Source of the DNA: Fidelibacterota bacterium | Lineage (GTDB): Bacteria > Fidelibacterota > UBA8477 > JABMPR01 | DNA: 5,063 bases | Reading direction: 5' to 3' | Assembly (NCBI GenBank): GCA_030595455.1 | Contig: JAUVDF010000099.1 | Location: forward strand, 1-5,063 | In this document: positions 1-5,063 of the stretch, in pieces | Layout of the letters: each line of letters starts with the position of its first letter | Numbering within the stretch: position 1 is the stretch's first letter | Translations under genes and position numbers: made by a program | Notes under the pieces: generated by a model | Seen by the model: the letters and a program-made list of their open reading frames with translations, nothing else | Database searches by the model: none | Told to the model about the DNA's origin: nothing

Positions 1-480
1 AGCCTCGGTTATAATTACCTTTTCCATGGTATCACCCTGCTGAAGACTGTTTAGCACAGCAACATCGGAAGTGAGTTCACCGAAGACAGTATGGCGTCCA
101 TCCAGGTGGGGTTGAGAAGCATGGGTAATAAAGAACTGACTACCGTTTGTTCCAGGACCCGCGTTGGCCATGGAGATCACATTATCAACATGACGCAGGG
201 GATTGTTGGTAAATTCGTCTTCGAATTTATAACCTGGTCCACCCATTCCTGAACCAGTAGGGTCTCCGCCCTGGACCATGAAGTTGGCAATCACCCGGTG
301 GAAAGCGATATCATCATAGTAGCCTTCGCGAGCAAGAAATACGAAGTTGTTGACTGTTTTTGGGGCATGTTTAGCATAAAGCTTTAAAGTCATGCTGCCT
401 TTATTGGTTACGATTTCGGCAGTATATGATTTTTCAGTATCAATCTGAAGTTCTGGTGGGGTATCCCATTGTTGTGACAT
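1..480 (-). CDS. Cyclophilin-type peptidyl-prolyl cis-trans isomerase, cytoplasmic (3' end beyond window)
   Basis: Catalyses cis-trans isomerisation of X-Pro bonds and assists protein folding. The frame is open from ATG 480-478 to the window edge and gives 160 residues with no stop. Nearly all of the cyclophilin fold is present, so probably only a few C-terminal residues are missing. Aligned by eye with human CypA, the active-site residues are all recognisable: R62 in FHRVI, F67, M68 and Q70 in FMVQGGDPTGSG, A105-N106 in SMANAGP, Q115 and F117 in GSQFFIT, L126 and H130 in HLDGRHTVFG. The position of CypA Trp121 is His125, common in bacterial members and usually linked to weak cyclosporin binding. 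There is no signal peptide; the N-terminus (MSQQWDTPPELQID, then YTAEIVTNKG) resembles a cytosolic subgroup with a QW..PP...ID leader that I recall from Chloroflexi and others. An AAAGGAAA ribosome site sits about 10 nt before the ATG. Single-domain cyclophilin is certain; ppiA or ppiB naming is not warranted. Confidence 0.96.
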   Translation of the reverse strand, partial: MSQQWDTPPELQIDTEKSYTAEIVTNKGSMTLKLYAKHAPKTVNNFVFLAREGYYDDIAFHRVIANFMVQGGDPTGSGMGGPGYKFEDEFTNNPLRHVDNVISMANAGPGTNGSQFFITHASQPHLDGRHTVFGELTSDVAVLNSLQQGDTMEKVIITEA

Positions 481-524
481 ATGTTAAGTTTCCTTTGTGG
501 TCATTTTATATTTCATCCGAGAAT

Positions 525-552
525 AAAATATTCTGGATAGATGCGAACCCAA
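525..552 (-). promoter_or_regulatory. Weak sigma70-like promoter candidate for the cyclophilin gene
   Basis: On the minus strand TTGGGT (552-547) is followed after 16 nt by TATTTT (530-525), about 45 nt before the cyclophilin ATG. Both boxes deviate from consensus and the surroundings are AT-rich, so a chance match is quite possible. A second AT-rich candidate for a -10 box, TATAAA, lies closer to the gene but has no good -35 partner. The position, after the hairpin at 576-600 and before the gene, is where a separate cyclophilin promoter would be expected. Confidence 0.25.
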
Positions 553-575
553 TAGAATAATATGTATATAGATGA

Positions 576-600
576 AGAGGTAGATCTGAGACCTACCTCT
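576..600 (-). terminator. Hairpin between the MMPL gene and cyclophilin; possible transcription terminator
   Basis: AGAGGTAG (576-583) and CTACCTCT (593-600) are perfect reverse complements: an 8-bp stem with a 9-nt loop. The stem can grow by two pairs past one mismatch (585-586 with 590-591), leaving a 3-nt loop. It begins 21 nt past the MMPL stop codon, the usual place for an intrinsic terminator. The run after it on the minus strand (TCATCTATATAC) is U-containing but not a real U tract, so termination would be inefficient or need a factor. It may instead be an mRNA 3'-end stabiliser or a binding site. The plus-strand flank is not T-rich either. Confidence 0.45.
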
Positions 601-620
601 ACATGTGAAGGTTTTAAGCG

Positions 621-3353
621 CTACTTTGTTTTTTTAGAATCAATGATTCCCATTAATGCCGGTAAAATAATAACTGTGGTAAAGAAACAGGCTCCCACAC
701 CAAAAATAAGCGCATAGGATAAACTGGCATAGCCACGGAATGGTGAAAACATCATAGACCCAAAGGCTAACATGGTTGTCAGCGAAGTCAGTAGAATCGC
801 CTTACCTGTACTGGAAAAAACGATGTAGGCTGAGCGCTTGCCTTCTAGCCGCCAACGATGGACAGCATGCACCCCGTCATCGATTCCTATTCCCAGGATC
901 AAGGGCAGTGCCATTACGTTCATCATGTCCAACTGAAGTCCAAAGAGCTGCATAAGTCCGATCATCCAGATGGCACCAGCAGCCAGAGGAAGCAGTGCAG
1001 CCAAGGCATATCCAAAGCTCCTGAAATCAATAAGTAGAATGAGATAGACAAGTACTAGCGTTAATACGGCGGCATTCTTACCATCACGAGCAATGATCTC
1101 AAAAAGAGCTCGCATAATTGGCGGCATACCCGTGGTACGATCACTGATCGTTTCCAGCTCATCTGCAAACTGATTTAAAAATATCTGATCCTGCCATATG
1201 TTGCCTGATGGCAGCACGGTAGTCAGAAAAAGTGATCTGTCCTTACTGGCATAACGATCTACAATTGACTCTGGAAGCACATCCAGAGTAAGCGGATCCG
1301 TATTGGTCATTTTGAGGACGCTGGCTGTAAAATATTCTGTATAGCTATCCTGAAATATATTTAGACGCACGCTTAGTATGTTTTCACTCTGGTTTAGCAA
1401 TTGATGAAGTCTGGTGAAAATCGTATTGTCTGGTATTCCTTCAATATCACCAACAATCTCTGTGCAGCGCTGAAGAACCTTATCCTGTCCCCCTAGAAAT
1501 GACATGGATTGAAATTCCATAATATTCATCTCCAGACGTTCGATCTCTTGACGGACTATTGCCATATCCTTTGTCTTGAGTGGCGAGACTTGAGCTTGCG
1601 CCACGAGGTTACGAACCTCTAAGATATGCGGAATCCTTTCGGCCTGTTCTCTTGGTGATGGTAAAAATGTAGAAATGTCGTCTACCGTCGCCACTGATGG
1701 GAGGTCCTTGGCTTTTTCTTTTAAGGCTCTTGACTCTTCAACGCTTTCCGAGACCAGATAGGCAAAATCCATACTGAGATCAAACTTATCCTGAACCGTG
1801 TCCTGCAGCATAATACTGGGTAGTCCTTCAGCTTCAAGATCCATCATATTGTGATTGAAGGTGATCTGCCTGGCAGAGAAAGCCAGTAAGATTGTAATCA
1901 CAAGAACACCTGCCAGGGCACCCCGGGGATTGTCCTGTATGAAGCTACCTGCTTTTCCAAGGGCTTTGAAGGTGATGTCCCTCGGCGGTATTGCTGATAT
2001 TCCTTTTTTTGCTCTTTTTCGTTCCTTTTGACGCTCTCTCACAACCAGAAAGGTTGGCAGGGCTACAAAGGTGGAAACCATGACAGCCAGGAGACCAATC
2101 GCGGTCACCAATCCTAGCTCGCTCATGGCCCGGGAGTCACCAATCATTAATGCCAAAAAGGCGACAGCTGTGGTTATGGCACCTGTTGCCACACCTTTTC
2201 CACTTTTTTCCAGTCCCTTTGACATTGACTTCTCCAGGGAAAGTCCCTGTGCTCGCATTTCTGAAAAAGTTGAGATGACATGAATGGAAAAATCGATACC
2301 CAGTCCGATGAGAATGATCATAAACATAGCGGTCATGATATTTAAGACTGGAACCACAACAGCCACCATGCCAGCTGCCCAGATCAAACCAATCATCAGA
2401 TTGACCAGCGCCAACAGAGGTGCGTCCCACATTTTAAATGCAAAGAAAAGCAGGGCTCCAATAGCAAAGAGAGAAAGCAGCATGGATATCTCAAGCCCCT
2501 GGGTGCTGTAGTACATTTCATCACGACCTACAGCAATGGCGCCAGAGAGGCCGGCCTGGACATTTGGGTGTTTTGTCAGGACGTCATTTAGAACAGCCTG
2601 AACCGCATCAGTTCCATCCACTATCATAAAAGCGTCCATCATGCTGAATGTGGGAATCAGGTTCATAATGAGAGCCTGTCGGTCATAGGAGAGGAAATAT
2701 GGTTCACCTAGCAGTAGTTTGTCCACTGCAGCTTCAACAGCTAGGGCTTCAATTACACCTGTTTGAAGGGTTTGCTCCATTTCACCCAACCAACTGTTAA
2801 TACCATTTAAAAAGACCAGCGCTCCGTCTTCTTCTTCTCTTGAGGAAATTGATTCTTCCGGCTGTATAAACTCTTTTTCAAAACTGTTATTTATGTTGGT
2901 TAGCAGACCTGATAAGCCCGGGTCCTGGAAAACGTCCTTCAGGTTTTTTAAGGCATCTTCTTTCATGAGCATAAAGCCGTGTTCTTGCATGAAATCAAGG
3001 TCTGCTTTGTAGTCTACTCTACGAACATAGACATGGGAAGGGACATCCTTTTCTGGAATTGTAAGCGGCATGATCACCCGCGGCGCCAGAGCATTGGCAA
3101 AGGCTTTAATGTCCTCCTCGGCTCCTTGCACCACAACCACAATACTAGAGGCAGATTGAAACTCTTCCAGAATGCGATCAAACTCAATAGTACGCGGATC
3201 GCCCTTGGGGAGCATATCGGACCACTTGGGGGTCATGGACATTCTGCCCGATAATACGATCGTGATAATGGTAAGAAGGGCAATAATGATGAGCATCATT
3301 TTGCTTTTATTTACTGCCAGGTCAGCCAGTTTTTTTATCAGTTGTTCTCTCAT
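621..3353 (-). CDS. MMPL-family RND exporter, 12 TM, inner membrane (COG1033/HpnN-like)
   Basis: Predicted proton-driven inner-membrane transporter of 910 residues, probably for lipids or other hydrophobic cargo. It has the duplicated RND plan: TM1 about 19-36, large periplasmic domain about 37-284, TM2-TM6 within about 287-438, a very basic cytosolic linker (RERQKERKRAKKG, about 439-451), TM7 about 478-495, second periplasmic domain about 496-755, TM8-TM12 within about 760-899, and a short cytosolic tail. Each half carries the same TM4/TM10 motif: GLGIDFSIH at 350-358 and GIGIDDGVH at 821-829. The aligned Asp354 and Asp825 are the likely proton-relay residues. ATG 3353 is chosen because GGGGAGGA ends 7 nt before it; a TTG two codons upstream is only 1 nt from that site. 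The gene follows the barrel gene by 31 nt, so it is probably cotranscribed with the barrel and LolA-like genes. Length and topology fit intact MMPL proteins. Drug-efflux HAE-type RND is unlikely, because the periplasmic loops are shorter and no adaptor or TolC gene is visible. Substrate unknown. Confidence 0.93.
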   Translation of the reverse strand: MREQLIKKLADLAVNKSKMMLIIIALLTIITIVLSGRMSMTPKWSDMLPKGDPRTIEFDRILEEFQSASSIVVVVQGAEEDIKAFANALAPRVIMPLTIPEKDVPSHVYVRRVDYKADLDFMQEHGFMLMKEDALKNLKDVFQDPGLSGLLTNINNSFEKEFIQPEESISSREEEDGALVFLNGINSWLGEMEQTLQTGVIEALAVEAAVDKLLLGEPYFLSYDRQALIMNLIPTFSMMDAFMIVDGTDAVQAVLNDVLTKHPNVQAGLSGAIAVGRDEMYYSTQGLEISMLLSLFAIGALLFFAFKMWDAPLLALVNLMIGLIWAAGMVAVVVPVLNIMTAMFMIILIGLGIDFSIHVISTFSEMRAQGLSLEKSMSKGLEKSGKGVATGAITTAVAFLALMIGDSRAMSELGLVTAIGLLAVMVSTFVALPTFLVVRERQKERKRAKKGISAIPPRDITFKALGKAGSFIQDNPRGALAGVLVITILLAFSARQITFNHNMMDLEAEGLPSIMLQDTVQDKFDLSMDFAYLVSESVEESRALKEKAKDLPSVATVDDISTFLPSPREQAERIPHILEVRNLVAQAQVSPLKTKDMAIVRQEIERLEMNIMEFQSMSFLGGQDKVLQRCTEIVGDIEGIPDNTIFTRLHQLLNQSENILSVRLNIFQDSYTEYFTASVLKMTNTDPLTLDVLPESIVDRYASKDRSLFLTTVLPSGNIWQDQIFLNQFADELETISDRTTGMPPIMRALFEIIARDGKNAAVLTLVLVYLILLIDFRSFGYALAALLPLAAGAIWMIGLMQLFGLQLDMMNVMALPLILGIGIDDGVHAVHRWRLEGKRSAYIVFSSTGKAILLTSLTTMLAFGSMMFSPFRGYASLSYALIFGVGACFFTTVIILPALMGIIDSKKTK

Positions 3354-3360
3354 GATCAAA

Positions 3361-3368
3361 TCCTCCCC
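3361..3368 (-). promoter_or_regulatory. Strong Shine-Dalgarno that fixes the MMPL start
   Basis: The minus strand reads GGGGAGGA, then TTTGATC, then ATG (3353-3351). The 7-nt spacing is ideal for the ATG. The in-frame TTG at 3359-3357 would leave a single nucleotide and is rejected as a start. The site lies in the 31-nt gap after the barrel stop codon, so the MMPL gene has its own strong translation signal. Confidence 0.85.
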
Positions 3369-3384
3369 AGAGTTTCTATTCCCT

Positions 3385-4572
3385 CTAAAAATTACTTAAC
3401 ACACGTAATCTGAGACCCCAATCCTGGAGTCCAAATTCCGTATCATCTGCCCCCCAGGAATAGCTAGCCTGAATAGAAATGTTTGTATCTTCAAAAATAT
3501 TCCAATCAACTTGAGGACCCAATGTCCCGCTTTGGTCATTCAGGTTTGCAAAGATAATTGCACTGAGTGACACATAATCGAATGTGGGATGCATAGCATA
3601 CATAAAGACATAATCTTGCATGAGACTGTGGGTTGTACCTTCAAGAGCATTAAAGTAGTCAATTATGGATAGATCACTCTTCTTCGCTACACCATATCCA
3701 TTATGTAAATATTCAGTTAGTATATACAACGAATTATCGAAGGTATGATCAAGACCAAATATTATTTCTTCAAACGGGGTGTTTAAATCAATTATGGGAT
3801 ATTCGCAAACAGGACAATATCCATATAGTGAATTATCAATTTGATTATACCCGTATTCTGTCCAAATCCCCCACTCAAATAATTCACCTACAATGCTTAC
3901 TCCAGTGAGGATTCGATCAATGTTAATGCCAAAAGTATAATCCCCGAAACTAATTGGAATAACCTGCCAACGGTAATCAGCCCTGGAAATTGAGAAATCA
4001 AAATGCCCCAAACCAGTCTTTAGAAATATCTGTTTTGTCGAATTTTTAAAATCACTTTCTGGCTGAACAATTCCTGTGAATGTTGTACGGTTAGCCAGGG
4101 GAATGTCCACTCGAAGAGCTTCTACCCCGGCCTGTTCATAACTTGGATCCATTAGTGATTTACTGTTGAATATATCGGTCGGGTTCCAGGCATAGCCCAC
4201 ACCTGTTGAAATTTGTTGTCGCCCAAGCGTTAGATCTAACCACGGGAAGCTTAGCCTCATATACACGTTGTCCAAAAGAATTGTATCTGGTAACTCAACA
4301 TTCATCACAGCACCAGAGTTGGCGTAGCCAGGAATAAAATCATAGATATTCCAAGTTGTTTTTCCCCAGTATTTTTGAACATTTATATTGGCGCCAATTA
4401 GGACATTGTCGTTGGGCCTGGCTTCAATATCCAGCCTGAATTTATGGTAGCCAAAACTGTAATTGCTGCCCGCCACTTGCATAACATCCGCTTCTGATTC
4501 AAAGTAACCAAAAAATTCCGGCTGTGCCCAAAGCACCAGTGGCAGTAGAATGATCACCCCCAGGGTTTTCAT
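3385..4572 (-). CDS. Predicted outer-membrane beta-barrel protein of an MMPL/LolA-like operon
   Basis: 395 residues, probably the outer-membrane partner of the MMPL pump and LolA-like protein encoded beside it. The N-terminus is a signal peptide: MK, a hydrophobic core about 4-15, and likely cleavage after Ala16 (LWA|QP). The mature part is full of alternating aromatic/hydrophobic and polar strands (for example LDLTLGRQQ, HFDFSISRADYRW, NISIQASYSWG). It ends in GLRLRVLSNF, a beta-signal-like last strand with terminal Phe, as expected for BAM-assembled barrels. The motif GRQQISTGVGYAWNPTDIFN (117-136) resembles the GRQ.I.WG....NP.D.FN signature I know from several uncharacterised barrels, including DUF1302-like and Bacteroidetes proteins. 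C253-P-V-C256 is an unusual cysteine pair for a barrel. The ATG overlaps the upstream TGA (ATGA at 4572-4569) and has AGGA 10 nt before it inside the upstream gene, indicating translational coupling. The middle of the gene looks more AT-rich than the MMPL gene. I cannot name a precise family; a porin-like or lipid-receiving role is inferred from context. Confidence 0.82.
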   Translation of the reverse strand: MKTLGVIILLPLVLWAQPEFFGYFESEADVMQVAGSNYSFGYHKFRLDIEARPNDNVLIGANINVQKYWGKTTWNIYDFIPGYANSGAVMNVELPDTILLDNVYMRLSFPWLDLTLGRQQISTGVGYAWNPTDIFNSKSLMDPSYEQAGVEALRVDIPLANRTTFTGIVQPESDFKNSTKQIFLKTGLGHFDFSISRADYRWQVIPISFGDYTFGINIDRILTGVSIVGELFEWGIWTEYGYNQIDNSLYGYCPVCEYPIIDLNTPFEEIIFGLDHTFDNSLYILTEYLHNGYGVAKKSDLSIIDYFNALEGTTHSLMQDYVFMYAMHPTFDYVSLSAIIFANLNDQSGTLGPQVDWNIFEDTNISIQASYSWGADDTEFGLQDWGLRLRVLSNF

Positions 4573-5063
4573 TTTTTCAAATTCCTTTCGCTGAAGAAAC
4601 CCTTAGGTGGCTGCCATTGATAGGTCACTTCAAGCGTCTCCATGCTGGTACTTGATTTATCTTTATTATCAATCATAATCATCTTCATGGCCGTGGGATA
4701 ACCCTCAATATCACGAATATCGCTAAGGATCAGGGATTTCGTATTAAAGTCTGACTCATTGTAGTATTCAAGGTAGACAGGGGCATAGTCCGCCTTGCGA
4801 GCCCACATGATTATCTTAGGGTAGGGTGGATCCTGGTCAGGAATTCCCACCAGTTCAATTTTCCAGCAAACTTCATCATTCTTTGTTTCATCACCCAAAT
4901 ATTTTAGCGTGAACTTGGTCAAAAACACATCACCGCCACCCATGTCTTCATAGGTAAAATCTGAGCCCTGAACTTTTTGCTTCTTGGCATGTGAGGCTAG
5001 TTTTCTGACCCGTTTTGTGCGTGGAAAGTACGTCCAGATATCATCGGCATTGTTGAGGGTCAG
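4569..5063 (-). CDS. LolA-like outer membrane lipoprotein-sorting protein (5' end beyond window)
   Basis: Predicted periplasmic carrier with a LolA/LolB-type open barrel that would shuttle a lipid or lipoprotein across the periplasm. The frame is open from the right edge to TGA 4571-4569, giving 164 residues. Starting at Met 4943 would be wrong: the 40 codons before it are open and encode the best family-specific stretch (DDIWTYFPRTKRVRKLA, then GSDFTYEDMGGGD). This matches the 'L/W.Y.P..KR.R.......GSDFSYEDM' pattern of the LolA-like family usually annotated 'outer membrane lipoprotein-sorting protein' (PF17131 type). The C-terminal half alternates strands such as CWKIELVGIP, KIIMWARKADYAPVYLEYY and TLEVTYQWQPPKGFFSERNL, typical of that fold. 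Members are roughly 250 residues, so about 80-90 residues including the signal peptide should lie to the right. It is the most upstream visible gene of the operon and overlaps the barrel start by 4 nt. This is not LolA of the core Lol pathway by sequence style; that name is avoided. Confidence 0.88.
   Translation of the reverse strand: MTLNNADDIWTYFPRTKRVRKLASHAKKQKVQGSDFTYEDMGGGDVFLTKFTLKYLGDETKNDEVCWKIELVGIPDQDPPYPKIIMWARKADYAPVYLEYYNESDFNTKSLILSDIRDIEGYPTAMKMIMIDNKDKSSTSMETLEVTYQWQPPKGFFSERNLKK

Noticed and set aside
442..480. A signal peptide on the cyclophilin
   Set aside because: The N-terminus MSQQWDTPPELQ is polar with no hydrophobic core, so a periplasmic PpiA-type location is not supported.
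481..620. A small RNA, tRNA or riboswitch in the spacer between the MMPL gene and cyclophilin
   Set aside because: Apart from one hairpin there is no conserved-looking multi-stem fold, tRNA arm pattern or known aptamer core in these 140 nt.
2137..2430. Minus-strand open frame of 97 codons inside the MMPL gene
   Set aside because: It overlaps the conserved TM3-TM6 coding region of the pump in another frame, its product is low-complexity His/Cys/Gly-rich, and no family is recognisable.
2071..2511. Two plus-strand open frames (2071-2283 and 2284-2511) antisense to the MMPL gene
   Set aside because: Both are antisense to a clear conserved coding region, have no recognisable domain, and no convincing ribosome site was seen; they are shadows of the pump gene.
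2979..3399. Plus-strand open frames (2979-3254 and 3172-3399) antisense to the 5' part of the MMPL gene
   Set aside because: They overlap each other and the pump's N-terminal coding sequence and show no recognisable protein features; one crosses the pump's Shine-Dalgarno region.
4569..4943. A short complete gene starting at Met 4943
   Set aside because: The frame is open for 40 more codons up to the window edge and these encode conserved LolA-like sequence, so the gene is a 5'-truncated longer one.

Overview
All four genes in this window lie on the minus strand, so transcription runs from the right edge (5063) to the left edge (1). The products imply a Gram-negative, double-membraned bacterium: an outer-membrane-type beta-barrel with a signal peptide and terminal Phe, a LolA-like periplasmic carrier protein, and an RND/MMPL inner-membrane transporter. 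Base composition is moderate. The general look (barrel with an N-terminal 'WAQP' cleavage region, the GRQQ...WNPTDIFN motif, intergenic spacers with AT-rich stretches) would fit an FCB-group or Marinimicrobia-like environmental bacterium. That placement is an impression from protein style, not something the sequence proves.

Layout from right to left. (1) 5063-4569: the C-terminal 164 residues of a LolA-like 'outer membrane lipoprotein-sorting protein', whose 5' end is off the window. (2) 4572-3385: a 395-residue predicted outer-membrane beta-barrel whose ATG overlaps the preceding TGA by four bases (ATGA). (3) 3353-621: a 910-residue, 12-TM MMPL/RND exporter, 31 nt further on and with a strong Shine-Dalgarno. 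(4) A 140-nt spacer (620-481) with a near-perfect hairpin and a weak promoter candidate. (5) 480-1: a cytoplasmic cyclophilin-type peptidyl-prolyl isomerase, running off the left edge probably only a few residues before its stop.

Genes 1 to 3 look like one operon for a trans-envelope route: the MMPL pump in the inner membrane, the LolA-like protein in the periplasm, and the barrel in the outer membrane. By analogy with the Lol system and with MMPL/HpnN-type lipid exporters, the likely cargo is a lipid, lipoprotein or other hydrophobic molecule. The cargo cannot be read from this sequence. The cyclophilin is probably a separate housekeeping transcription unit. No RNA genes, mobile elements, CRISPR arrays or recombination sites were seen.
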